Part shown: positions 8,191 to 15,668 of the stretch, in pieces
Layout of the letters: each line of letters starts with the position of its first letter
Position numbering within the stretch: the first letter of the stretch is position 1
Source of the DNA: Candidatus Allofournierella merdigallinarum
GTDB taxonomy: Bacteria > Bacillota > Clostridia > Oscillospirales > Ruminococcaceae
NCBI GenBank assembly: GCA_019117205.1
Contig: DXAC01000107.1
Coordinates: 1 to 47,479, forward strand
Length of the DNA stretch: 47,479 bases
Reading direction: 5' to 3'
The notes under the pieces: generated by a model
What the model was told of the DNA's origin: nothing
Seen by the model: only the letters and a program-made list of their open reading frames with translations
Database searches by the model: none
Made by a program: the position numbers and the translations under genes

Positions 8191-8652
8191 TCAGAACGGA
8201 AGATCCTCGCCCTCGTCGATCACAGCAAAATCCTCATTGCTGCCGGCGGAGTAACTGGGGGCCTCCTGGGCCATCTCGCGGGGAGCTTCCTGCCGGGGCG
8301 CGTAGCTGCCGCTGCCGGCAGTGCCGCTGCTGGACTTGGAACCGGCAAAATGAACGTTGTCGGCCACGATCTCAAACGCCTTGCGGTTGTTGCCGTTCTT
8401 ATCCTGGTAGGTCCGGGTCTGGATCGAGCCGTTCACGGCGATCAGCGAACCTTTCTGGAAATACTTGCAGACAAACTCAGCGCTGGAACGCCAGCACACG
8501 ATGTCGATGAAATCGGCCTGGCGCTGCTCGCCCTGGCGCACGAAGCTGCGATCCACCGCAATGGTAAAGGTGGTCACGCTCACGCCCTGGGGGGTATGGC
8601 GCAGTTCCGGGTCGGCCACCAGCCGGCCCATCAAAGCTACAACATTCAGCAT
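8191..8652 (-). CDS. ssb: Single-stranded DNA-binding protein
   Basis: The 153-aa product has the SSB OB fold over residues 1-105 (MLNVVALMGRLVADPELR, FIDIVCWRSSAEF, GSLIAVNGSIQTRTYQDKNG), a Ser/Gly-rich flexible linker and the acidic tip DEGEDLPF, which recruits repair and replication partners. It lies between rpsF (12-base gap) and rpsR, the conserved bacterial order that ties SSB supply to ribosomal protein synthesis. Confidence 0.97.
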   Translation of the reverse strand: MLNVVALMGRLVADPELRHTPQGVSVTTFTIAVDRSFVRQGEQRQADFIDIVCWRSSAEFVCKYFQKGSLIAVNGSIQTRTYQDKNGNNRKAFEIVADNVHFAGSKSSSGTAGSGSYAPRQEAPREMAQEAPSYSAGSNEDFAVIDEGEDLPF

Positions 8653-8664
8653 TGGTCGGCCTCC

Positions 8665-8949
8665 TTATTCGGCTTCGGCCACGATCATCGTGCGGAGAAC
8701 GCCGTCGGTGATCTTGTAAACGCGATCCAGCTCGGCGGGGAACTCAGGGTTGCTGGTGAACTTGATCACCGTGTACACGCCCTCTTCCTCGTCGTTGATG
8801 GGGTAAGCCAGGCGGCGTTTGCCCCACTCGTCAACAGAATCGATGGTGCCGTGGGCCTCGATCAGGGTCTTGAACTTGCCCACCAGAGCGGTGGAAGCCT
8901 CCTCGTCGAGGGCGGCGCTGGTAACCAGCATGGTCTCGTACTTTGCCAT
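8665..8949 (-). CDS. rpsF: 30S ribosomal protein S6
   Basis: The 94-aa product begins MAKYETMLV and contains DEWGKRRLAYPIND, the S6 signature. It lacks the glutamate-rich tail of the E. coli protein, as is usual in Firmicutes. First gene of the operon, translated from AAAGGAGGTG, behind a consensus promoter and a roughly 70-base leader. Confidence 0.97.
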   Translation of the reverse strand: MAKYETMLVTSAALDEEASTALVGKFKTLIEAHGTIDSVDEWGKRRLAYPINDEEEGVYTVIKFTSNPEFPAELDRVYKITDGVLRTMIVAEAE

Positions 8950-9021
8950 TTTCTGTGCACCTCCTTTTGGACATATGGCCCCGTTTCCGGGGCAAGGATA
9001 ACCGCCCGTTTTTCAGGGCAG
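8950..9021 (-). ncRNA. Candidate S6:S18 leader RNA
   Basis: The untranslated leader of rpsF can form two hairpins, GCCC/GGGC near 9000-9018 and GCCCCG-GAAA-CGGGGC near 8978-8993. Many bacteria carry an S6:S18-binding leader with an exposed CCG at this place, and CCG occurs in the second hairpin here. This is inference from position and short complementarity only. Confidence 0.4.
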
Positions 9022-9027
9022 CAATTT

Positions 9028-9056
9028 ATTATACCAATCCGGGCGGGGCCTGTCAA
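9028..9056 (-). promoter_or_regulatory. Consensus promoter of rpsF-ssb-rpsR
   Basis: On the minus strand TTGACA (9056-9051) and TATAAT (9033-9028) are separated by 17 bases, a perfect housekeeping promoter as expected for a strongly expressed ribosomal operon. Confidence 0.92.
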
Positions 9057-9096
9057 CCATATTTTGCCCGGTTTTTGGGGCTTTCGGCGCTTTTTC

Positions 9097-10083
9097 TCAC
9101 ACCGCCAGGGCGGCGGCGGTGAGCTGGTCCATCACCGGCGCCAGCGCGGCCATGGTGCAGACCAGATAGATGCCGAACACCGCCGTCAGGCTGATCACCA
9201 GGGCGGTGAGGCTCACCCCGCCCGCCCTGGCCAGGGCGGCGGGAGCGCCGGCGGCGTCACAGCTTTGCAGGGTGCGGGCGATGCGCTTTTCACCGATGCG
9301 CCGGTACCAGTACACCGCGCCGAAGCACTGGATGAACTGCATCGCCAGGTTGACCACCCGCAGCACGTTGAGCACCACGGCGAAGACCTCCAGGTCCAGC
9401 CCGGCCACCAGCGGGTTCTGGGCGAGCACCAGAAACTGCACCAGCTGGGGGATGTAGGCACCCAGCACATCCAGCGTCAGGAACAGGGCGGCGGGGACCC
9501 ACATCTTGCGGTAGAAAAAGTAAAAGGGCCCGAAGAAGAAAGCGGAAAAGGACACCGCAAGCTTCTGCCCGGTGAGAGCCATCCGGTGGAAGTGCATCAG
9601 GTAGTAGCCGGCGTTGGGGCCGAGGAAAGCGGCCCAGTCCCGGGCTTTCACCCCGCCCAGATCGTCCTCCGGGCGAAGCACGGGCCCCACGGCGGGCGCC
9701 GCGTCCTCAAAGGGGTCGGTGCGGGGGGCGGTGTCCGGCCCGTACTGGGGCGCGCTGCCCTGGCGGGGCGGCACGCTCCGGGGCCCCGGCGCCCCCAGCG
9801 GCGCGCCGCAGCTTTGGCAGAACAGGCCGCCCGCCGGGTTCATGGCCCCGCAGGCGGGGCAGGGGCGCTCCGCCGGCTGGGCCGCCCGGGGGTCGGCACA
9901 CTCGCCGGGGGCGGGCTTCCACTCGAAGCCGGCGCCGTGGCGGTCGGCAAAGAGGCAGCCGGCGCTTTTGGAATAACAGGCCCTGTGGTAGGGCGCGCCA
10001 CATTCGGGGCAGACCACCACGTCGTCGCCCTCGGCAAAGGGCTGATGACACACGGGGCATTTGCAGCCAGAATAATCGGCCAT
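9097..10083 (-). CDS. RING-like zinc-finger / DUF2628 membrane protein
   Basis: The 328-aa product opens with cysteine pairs (CKCPVC, CPECGAPYHRAC) resembling the prokaryotic RING-like domain, followed near residue 75 by a second zinc ribbon (CPACGAMNP...CQSCGAPLG) and a Pro-rich linker. The C-terminal half is a membrane domain with the FFFGPFYFFYRKMW signature of DUF2628 and three or four hydrophobic segments. The start at 10083 follows AAAGGAG; the frame is open further upstream, but its -10 box overlaps that stretch. The function is unknown; such proteins are common in Clostridia and are thought to be cytoplasm-facing zinc modules on a membrane anchor. Confidence 0.85.
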   Translation of the reverse strand: MADYSGCKCPVCHQPFAEGDDVVVCPECGAPYHRACYSKSAGCLFADRHGAGFEWKPAPGECADPRAAQPAERPCPACGAMNPAGGLFCQSCGAPLGAPGPRSVPPRQGSAPQYGPDTAPRTDPFEDAAPAVGPVLRPEDDLGGVKARDWAAFLGPNAGYYLMHFHRMALTGQKLAVSFSAFFFGPFYFFYRKMWVPAALFLTLDVLGAYIPQLVQFLVLAQNPLVAGLDLEVFAVVLNVLRVVNLAMQFIQCFGAVYWYRRIGEKRIARTLQSCDAAGAPAALARAGGVSLTALVISLTAVFGIYLVCTMAALAPVMDQLTAAALAV

Positions 10084-10152
10084 AAGAACTCCTTTCCGCC
10101 GGCCGCGCCCGCGGAAAAGGGGCGGGAAAGCCGGGAAACGGTATTTGATGCT

Positions 10153-10181
10153 ATTGTAGCGCAAACGCGGGCAAAATGCAA
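10153..10181 (-). promoter_or_regulatory. Promoter of the RING/DUF2628 gene
   Basis: On the minus strand TTGCAT (10181-10176) and TACAAT (10158-10153) have a 17-base spacer. It faces away from the prfB promoter. Confidence 0.65.
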
Positions 10182-10226
10182 ACGCGGCCGCGGCGCGCTT
10201 TTTCCCGGGCCCGCGAAGCCTCCCCC

Positions 10227-10255
10227 TTTACTTTGGGCGTGCTTTCGGCTATACT
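10227..10255 (+). promoter_or_regulatory. Promoter of prfB
   Basis: TTTACT (10227-10232) and TATACT (10250-10255) with a 17-base spacer lie 40 bases before the start codon. Confidence 0.7.
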
Positions 10256-10295
10256 ACTATGGGATATGTTCTAATCAGATGAAGGGGATTGCCAT

Positions 10296-11417
10296 ATGAT
10301 CACCATTGACGAACTGAAAATGCAGATGGGCGGCCACCGCCAGGCCGTGGCGGAGCTGGGGGACGCCTTGGCCATCGCCGCCAGCGAGAAGCGTGTGGCG
10401 GAGCTGGAGCACAAGATGACCATGCCCGGCTTTTACGACGACGCCGAGGCCAGCGGCAAGGTGTTCGCCGAGATGAGCGCCCTGAAAGGCAAGCTGGAGC
10501 GGTATGCCAAGCTCAAGACCCTGTGCGACGACGCGGACACCATGGTGCTGCTGTGCGAGGAGGAGAACGACCCCGCCCTGATCCCCGAGGCGGAGGCGGC
10601 GGTGAACGAGGTGGCGAAAGCGGTGGACGAACTGCAGCTGATCACCCTGCTCAGCGGCCAGTACGACAAGAACAACGCCATCCTCACGTTCCACGCGGGC
10701 ACCGGCGGCACCGAAGCCCAGGACTGGGCGGACATGCTCTTCCGGATGTACAGCCGGTGGGGCGCGGCCCACGGCTTCAAGGTGAGCACCCTGGACTACC
10801 AGGACGGCGACGAGGCCGGCCTCAAGAGCGCCTCCATCATGGTGGAGGGCCCCAACGCCTACGGTCTGCTGAAAGGGGAGAACGGGGTGCACCGGTTGGT
10901 GCGGGTCTCTCCCTTTGACAGCCAGAGCCGTCGCCAGACCAGCTTTGCCAGCCTGGAGGTCATGCCCGAGATGGACGACAGCATCCAGGTGGAGATCCGC
11001 CCCGAGGACATCGAGATGCAGGTCTACCGCTCCTCCGGCGCGGGTGGCCAGCACATCAACAAGACCTCCAGCGCGGTGCGCCTGATCCACAAGCCCACCG
11101 GCATCGTGGTGAGCTGCCAGACCGAGCGCAGCCAGTTCCAGAACCGGGACACCGCCATGAAGATGCTGGCCTCCAAGCTCTACCAGATCAAGGAGCAGGA
11201 GCACCTGGACAAGATCAGCGACATCAAGGGCGTGCAGAAAGAGATCGCCTGGGGCCACCAGATCCGCAGCTATGTGTTCATGCCCTACACCCTGGTGAAA
11301 GACCACCGCACCGGCTACGAGAACGGCAACGTGCAGGCGGTGATGGACGGCGATCTGGACGGCTTCATCAACGCCTACCTGAAAGCCGCCAGCAAGGGCG
11401 AACTGCAGGACACCTGA
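10296..11417 (+). CDS. prfB: Peptide chain release factor 2
   Basis: The 373-aa product is RF2: the SPF stop-codon recognition tripeptide is at residues 205-207, and GGQ, which triggers peptidyl-tRNA hydrolysis at UAA/UGA, is at 250-252. The family hallmark in most bacteria is an in-frame UGA near codon 25 with a +1 frameshift that autoregulates synthesis; this gene reads through in one frame from a well-placed ATG, so that control is absent. Translated from AAGGGG, seven bases before the start. Monocistronic between its own promoter and a strong terminator. Confidence 0.96.
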   Translation: MITIDELKMQMGGHRQAVAELGDALAIAASEKRVAELEHKMTMPGFYDDAEASGKVFAEMSALKGKLERYAKLKTLCDDADTMVLLCEEENDPALIPEAEAAVNEVAKAVDELQLITLLSGQYDKNNAILTFHAGTGGTEAQDWADMLFRMYSRWGAAHGFKVSTLDYQDGDEAGLKSASIMVEGPNAYGLLKGENGVHRLVRVSPFDSQSRRQTSFASLEVMPEMDDSIQVEIRPEDIEMQVYRSSGAGGQHINKTSSAVRLIHKPTGIVVSCQTERSQFQNRDTAMKMLASKLYQIKEQEHLDKISDIKGVQKEIAWGHQIRSYVFMPYTLVKDHRTGYENGNVQAVMDGDLDGFINAYLKAASKGELQDT

Positions 11418-11431
11418 TAAAATCGCAGCGC

Positions 11432-11474
11432 AAAAAGCGGCGCGGGCTGAAACTCAGCCCGCGCCGCCCTTTTT
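11432..11474. terminator. Bidirectional terminator after prfB
   Basis: A 14-bp perfect stem (11437-11450 with 11454-11467) with a 3-base loop has A5 on the left and T5 on the right. It closes prfB and the convergent hypothetical gene. Confidence 0.88.
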
Positions 11475-11479
11475 CTCGT

Positions 11480-11851
11480 TCAGTCCGCTTCCTCAAATTC
11501 CACGATGCGTGCCAGCCGTGCGGGGACCTTGGCCCCGGAGGCCAGCGCAAAGTCGCCATAGGGCGTGCAGAGCGTGGCCGCCTTCTGCTCGTCCTTGAAA
11601 AGGAAGAACACCACCCGGCAGGGGCGCACGTCCTCCCGCGGCAGGCCGAAAGTCTCGCACAGCATTTCGGTGCCCTGGGCGTTCAGGTATTGCTCCATGT
11701 AGGGGCATTGCCAGTTTGCCCGGTCCACCCCCTCCGCAGACACCGTCATGGCGCCCCAGTCGATGCGGGCGGGCGTCTCGTCCAGAATCATCTCCACCAG
11801 GTACCATTCCTCGTTGAAGTCATAGCAGCCGCAAAGTTCCGCCTGCGCCAT
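11480..11851 (-). CDS. Hypothetical protein of 123 residues
   Basis: The product starts MAQAELCGCYDFNEEW after an AAGGAGGG ribosome binding site. It is soluble and acidic, with no signal peptide or membrane segment. Fixed-looking features are a Cys-x-Cys near the N-terminus, NWQCPYMEQYLN in the middle and a predicted beta-rich C-terminal half (RVVFFLFKDEQ). The aromatic-rich, compact sequence looks like a genuine small domain, but I recognise no family. The frame is open far upstream into the neighbouring promoter region, which is not coding. It is divergent from the copper gene cluster by 262 bases. Confidence 0.78.
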   Translation of the reverse strand: MAQAELCGCYDFNEEWYLVEMILDETPARIDWGAMTVSAEGVDRANWQCPYMEQYLNAQGTEMLCETFGLPREDVRPCRVVFFLFKDEQKAATLCTPYGDFALASGAKVPARLARIVEFEEAD

Positions 11852-12055
11852 AGCCTGCGCCCTCCTTGTTTTCAAACCGTGTCGTGCCAAAGCCGGGACA
11901 CTTTCCCCGGCGGGCGTTTGCCGCGCCCTCTTTCCCTTGTATTCTACCACGTCTGTCGGGCCGGGAAAAGGGCGGCCGCCGGAATACCGCCCGCAAAGCG
12001 GGGGAAAATCAAATACGGGTTGAAAAAAATGCCCGGTGGTTTGAAAAACGCTCCA

Positions 12056-12084
12056 TTGTGCCCGGCCAACGGGTGTGTTAAGAT
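12056..12084 (+). promoter_or_regulatory. Candidate promoter of the copper cluster
   Basis: TTGTGC (12056-12061) and TAAGAT (12079-12084) have a 17-base spacer, with a short CCCG-N5-CGGG inverted repeat between the boxes that could be an operator. The rest of the gap from 11852 shows no gene. Confidence 0.5.
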
Positions 12085-12113
12085 GAAAAAGAAAGGGAAA
12101 GGGGGGCGCGCCC

Positions 12114-12944
12114 ATGGAACACATCGGCCAAACGGTGCAGCGGCTGCGGCGGGCGAAAGGGCTCACCCAGGGGCAGCTGGCGGCCCAGCTGGGGGTCAGC
12201 AGCGCGGCGGTGAGCAAATGGGAGACCGGCGGCGCGCTGCCGGACGTGGCCCTGCTCTGCCCGCTGGCCCGGGCGCTGGGGTGCAGCGCCGACGAGCTGC
12301 TGGGGTTCCGGCCGGAGCTCTCGGCCGAGGAGATCGACGCGGTGTGCAAAACACCCAAAGCGCTGTTCGACGCCGGCGACTGGCACGGCGCGCTGGAATT
12401 CTGCCGCCGGCGGCTGCGGGAGTACCCGGGCGACCTGCACCTGCGGTTTCGGCTGGGCTTTCTGCTGGCGGGTTTTGGGGACAAGGCCGGGGACGATACG
12501 GCCCGGGAGGCGCTGAAAAACGCCGCCGCCGGGCTGTTCGAGCAGGCGGTGGAGCTGCCGGACGAGGAGCAGCGCCGGGCCGCCTGGCGGATGCTGGCCC
12601 GCCTTTATGCGGACAAGGGCCAGTTCGACCGGGCGCTGGAGGCGCTGGGCAACCTGCCCAGCTGCAACCAGGAGGGCCAGGGGCTTCGGGCGGACATCCT
12701 GCGCCGGATGGGGGACCTTGCCGGGGCCGCCCGGCTGGAGGAGAGCGCCCTGGCCGCCCAGCTGGCGGCGCTGGAGCACACCCTTGCCAGCCTTGCCGCC
12801 ACCCGGCGGGCCCAGGGGCAGGCCGGGGAGGCCGACGCGCTGGAGCGGCAGGCCCGGCGGCTGAAAGAACTGTTCGGCGCGCCCGCCCCGGCGGGCGGCT
12901 GCCGCGGATGCAAAGGAGAACCGAGAGATGAAACAGAAGTTTGA
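12114..12944 (+). CDS. Xre-family regulator, candidate copper-cluster regulator
   Basis: The 276-aa product begins with a Xre/Cro-type helix-turn-helix (residues 5-60: TQGQLAAQLGVSSAAVSKWETG). The rest is alpha-helical and Ala/Leu-rich with TPR-like units (around 82-117 and 199-225), probably for dimerisation or sensing. The last 16 residues hold GGCRGC (C263, C266), a possible metal-binding pair. The gene overlaps copA by 17 bases, and the copA ribosome binding site lies inside it, so the two are translationally coupled. I infer a role in controlling copA. Known copper regulators of Firmicutes are CsoR, CopY and CueR, so a Xre-type partner would be unusual. Confidence 0.87.
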   Translation: MEHIGQTVQRLRRAKGLTQGQLAAQLGVSSAAVSKWETGGALPDVALLCPLARALGCSADELLGFRPELSAEEIDAVCKTPKALFDAGDWHGALEFCRRRLREYPGDLHLRFRLGFLLAGFGDKAGDDTAREALKNAAAGLFEQAVELPDEEQRRAAWRMLARLYADKGQFDRALEALGNLPSCNQEGQGLRADILRRMGDLAGAARLEESALAAQLAALEHTLASLAATRRAQGQAGEADALERQARRLKELFGAPAPAGGCRGCKGEPRDETEV

Positions 12945-15492
12945 GGTCACCGGCATGAGCTGTGCCGCCTGCTCGGCGGCGGTGGAGCGGGCGGTGAATA
13001 AACTGGAGGGCGTGGAAACGGCCCAGGTGAACCTGCTGGCTAACTCCATGCAGGTGGAATACGACGAGGCTGCCCTGACCCAGGGGGACATCTGCGCGGC
13101 GGTGGAAAAGGCGGGCTACGGGGCCCGCCCCGCCGCCCCGGCGGGCAAAGCCGCCCCCGCCAAGACGGCCCCCGCCGGCGAGGACGCCGCCGCGGCGGAG
13201 CTGCGCGGCATGAAACAGCGGCTGGCGGTGTCGCTGGCCTTTCTCATTCCGCTCATGTACGTCTCCATGGGCCACATGATGGGCCTGCCGCTGCCCGCCT
13301 TTTTCCACGGGCGCCAGGGCGCGGTGCCCTTTGCCCTGACCCAGTTCTTGCTTGTGCTGCCCATTTTGTATATGAACCGCAAGTTCTATTCGGTGGGCTT
13401 TAAGAGCCTGTGGCGGCGCAGCCCCAACATGGACAGCCTCATCGCCCTGGGCAGCGCCGCGGCGGTGGTCTACGGCCTGGTGGCCCTCTACCGCATCGGC
13501 TGGGGCCTGGGCACGGGGGACCTGGAGCTGGTGGACCGCTACCGCATGGACCTGTATTTTGAGTCGGCGGGCACCATCCTCACCCTGATCACCCTGGGCA
13601 AGTTCCTGGAGGCCCGGGCCAAGGGCCGCACCGGGGCCGCCATCCGGGCGCTGATGGATCTGGCTCCCGACACCGCCCTGGTGCTGCGGAACGGGGTGGA
13701 AACAGAAATACCCGCCGGGGAGGTGGCGGTGGGGGACACGGTGGTCATCAAGCCGGGGATGCGCATCCCGGTGGACGGCACGGTGCTCACCGGCCTGTCC
13801 AGCGTGGACGAGTCCGCCGTCACCGGCGAGAGCATCCCGGAGGAAAAGGCCCCGGGGGCCCGGGTCATCGCCGCCTCCATCAACCGGGCGGGCAGCTTCA
13901 CGTTCCGGGCGGAAAAGGTGGGGGAGGACACCACCCTGGCCCAGATCATCGCCCTGGTACAGGACGCCGGCGCCACCAAGGCCCCCATCGCCAAGCTGGC
14001 GGACAAGGTCAGCGGGGTCTTCGTGCCGGTGGTCATCGCCATCGCCCTTGTCGCTTTCGGCGTCTGGCTGGCCCTGGGGCAGACGGCGGAGTTCGCCCTG
14101 GCCCGGGCCATCTCGGTGCTGGTCATCAGCTGCCCCTGCGCCCTGGGCCTTGCCACCCCGGTGGCCATCATGGTGGGCACGGGAAAGGGCGCGCGGCTGG
14201 GCATCCTCTACAAAAACGCCGAGGCGCTGGAGAACGCCCACAAGGTGGACACGGTGGTGCTGGACAAGACCGGCACCATCACCCTGGGCAAGCCCGCCGT
14301 CACCGACCTGCTGCCCGCCCTCGGCGTGGAGGAAAGGGAGCTGCTGCTGGTGGCCGCCGCCCTGGAAAAGCCCAGCGAGCACCCGCTGGCGGAGGCCATC
14401 CTGGACGCCGCCGGCCAGCTGCCGGTGCCGGAGGTGGCGGACTTCGAGGCCCTGCCCGGCCGGGGCGTGCGTGCGCTGCTGGGCGGGCAGGAGCACCTGG
14501 CGGGCAACCTGCGGCTGATGGAGGAGCGGGGGGTGGACTGCGCCTGGGCCGCCCCGCAGGCCGAGCGGCTGGCGGCGGAGGGCAAAACGCCCCTCTACTT
14601 TGCCGCCGGCGGAAAACTGCTGGGCCTGGTGGCCGCCGCCGACCCGGTGAAGCCCACCAGCGCCGCCGCCATCGGTGAGTTGAAAGCCATGGGCCTTTCG
14701 GTGATCATGCTCACCGGCGACAACGCCCGCACCGCCGCCGCCATTCAAAAGCGGCTGGGCATCGGGCAGGTGGTGGCCGAGGTGCTGCCCCAGGACAAGG
14801 AGGCCCAGGTGCGCGCCCTGCAGGGCCAGGGCCGCCGGGTGGCCATGGTGGGCGACGGCATCAACGACGCTCCCGCCCTTGTGCGGGCGGACGTGGGGGT
14901 GGCCATCGGCGCGGGCACCGATGTGGCCATCGACAGTGCCGACATCGTGCTGATGAAAAGCGACCTGTGGGACCTGGTCAACGCCCTGCGCCTGTCCCGG
15001 GCCACCATCCGCAACATCCGGGAGAACCTGTTCTGGGCCTTTTTCTACAACAGCATCGGCATCCCGGTGGCGGCGGGGGCGCTGTACGGCTTCGGGCTGG
15101 TGCTCAACCCCATGATCGGGGCGGCCGCCATGAGCCTTTCCAGCGTCTGCGTCGTCTCCAACGCCCTGCGTCTCAACTTCTTCCAGCCGAAACAGGCCGG
15201 CGCGCCCGAGACCGCGCCGGACCTGCCGCAAAATAACGAACTCTGCGCCCAAGAGGCGCAGCCGAAAGGAGGACCTGTCATGACAGAGAAAACCATTCAC
15301 ATCGAAGGCATGGCCTGCGGCCACTGCACCGCCCGGGTGGAAAAGGCGCTGGCCGGCCTGGCCGGCGTGGCCGCCGTCAAAGCGGACCTGGAGGGCAAGT
15401 GCGCCAGGGTCACCCTGGACGCCCCGGTGGAGGACGCGGCCCTTACCGCCGCCGTCACCGACGCGGGCTACGAGGTCATCGGCATCGAATGA
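12928..15492 (+). CDS. copA: Copper-exporting P1B-type ATPase with C-terminal CopZ-like domain
   Basis: The 854-aa product pumps Cu(I) out of the cell. In order: a heavy-metal domain with GMSCAAC (C12, C15); membrane helices from about 95; the actuator loop with TGES; the intramembrane SCPC site (C402, C404) of Cu(I) ATPases; the phosphorylated DKTGT (D446); SEHP, TGDN and GDGINDAP of the ATP-binding domain; and two last helices. After FFQPK and a roughly 35-residue linker comes a second heavy-metal domain (GMACGHC) at the C-terminus, where CopA normally ends. Standard CopA has its metal domains at the N-terminus only, so this looks like copA fused in frame to copZ. It starts four codons inside the upstream regulator gene. 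Confidence 0.95.
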   Translation: MKQKFEVTGMSCAACSAAVERAVNKLEGVETAQVNLLANSMQVEYDEAALTQGDICAAVEKAGYGARPAAPAGKAAPAKTAPAGEDAAAAELRGMKQRLAVSLAFLIPLMYVSMGHMMGLPLPAFFHGRQGAVPFALTQFLLVLPILYMNRKFYSVGFKSLWRRSPNMDSLIALGSAAAVVYGLVALYRIGWGLGTGDLELVDRYRMDLYFESAGTILTLITLGKFLEARAKGRTGAAIRALMDLAPDTALVLRNGVETEIPAGEVAVGDTVVIKPGMRIPVDGTVLTGLSSVDESAVTGESIPEEKAPGARVIAASINRAGSFTFRAEKVGEDTTLAQIIALVQDAGATKAPIAKLADKVSGVFVPVVIAIALVAFGVWLALGQTAEFALARAISVLVISCPCALGLATPVAIMVGTGKGARLGILYKNAEALENAHKVDTVVLDKTGTITLGKPAVTDLLPALGVEERELLLVAAALEKPSEHPLAEAILDAAGQLPVPEVADFEALPGRGVRALLGGQEHLAGNLRLMEERGVDCAWAAPQAERLAAEGKTPLYFAAGGKLLGLVAAADPVKPTSAAAIGELKAMGLSVIMLTGDNARTAAAIQKRLGIGQVVAEVLPQDKEAQVRALQGQGRRVAMVGDGINDAPALVRADVGVAIGAGTDVAIDSADIVLMKSDLWDLVNALRLSRATIRNIRENLFWAFFYNSIGIPVAAGALYGFGLVLNPMIGAAAMSLSSVCVVSNALRLNFFQPKQAGAPETAPDLPQNNELCAQEAQPKGGPVMTEKTIHIEGMACGHCTARVEKALAGLAGVAAVKADLEGKCARVTLDAPVEDAALTAAVTDAGYEVIGIE
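15280..15492 (+). CDS. CopZ-like copper chaperone from an internal start in copA
   Basis: Codon 785 of copA is an ATG seven bases after AAAGGAGGA (15265-15273), the strongest kind of ribosome binding site used in this window. Translation from it gives a free 70-aa protein, MTEKTIHIEGMACGHC and onward, which is a complete heavy-metal-associated domain of the size of CopZ/Atx1 chaperones. A small hairpin (TGCGCC/GGCGCA, 15244-15260) lies just before the site. I see the start signals directly; that both the fusion and the free form are made is inference. The alternative is a recent fusion that kept a now unused start. Confidence 0.6.
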   Translation: MTEKTIHIEGMACGHCTARVEKALAGLAGVAAVKADLEGKCARVTLDAPVEDAALTAAVTDAGYEVIGIE

Positions 15493-15500
15493 GCAGCCGC

Positions 15501-15538
15501 AAAAAGAGGAGCCGCCCGGCCGGGCGGCTCCTCTTTTT
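15501..15538. terminator. Bidirectional terminator after copA
   Basis: An 18-bp perfect stem including A5 and T5 flanks (15501-15518 with 15521-15538) serves copA on the plus strand and the mrp cluster on the minus strand. Confidence 0.9.
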
Positions 15539-15542
15539 GCTC

Positions 15543-15668
15543 TTATAAAAACGCCTGCCAGCTGAAAAGGGCCAGGGCGAACACCACCGCCAGCACCAAA
15601 AGCCAGCTGATCACCAGCAGGGGGCTCAGCCCCTCGCGCAGCCTGCGCCACAGGCCGGGGCGCTTCAT
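15543..15668 (-). CDS. 41-residue membrane peptide coupled to mrp
   Basis: Its ATG overlaps the mrp stop codon as ATGA (a 4-base overlap), the normal sign of translational coupling. The peptide has a basic N-terminus (MKRPGLWRRLREG) followed by a single hydrophobic helix of about 23 residues (LLVISWLLVLAVVFALAL) and a short tail, so it would insert with the N-terminus inside. It ends right before the terminator shared with copA. I recognise no family; it could be an anchor or partner protein for Mrp or a stand-alone small membrane protein. Confidence 0.68.
   Translation of the reverse strand: MKRPGLWRRLREGLSPLLVISWLLVLAVVFALALFSWQAFL

Noticed and set aside
8065-10299. A 744-codon plus-strand frame across rpsR, ssb, rpsF and the RING gene
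   Set aside because: It is antisense to four well-supported genes and their promoters.
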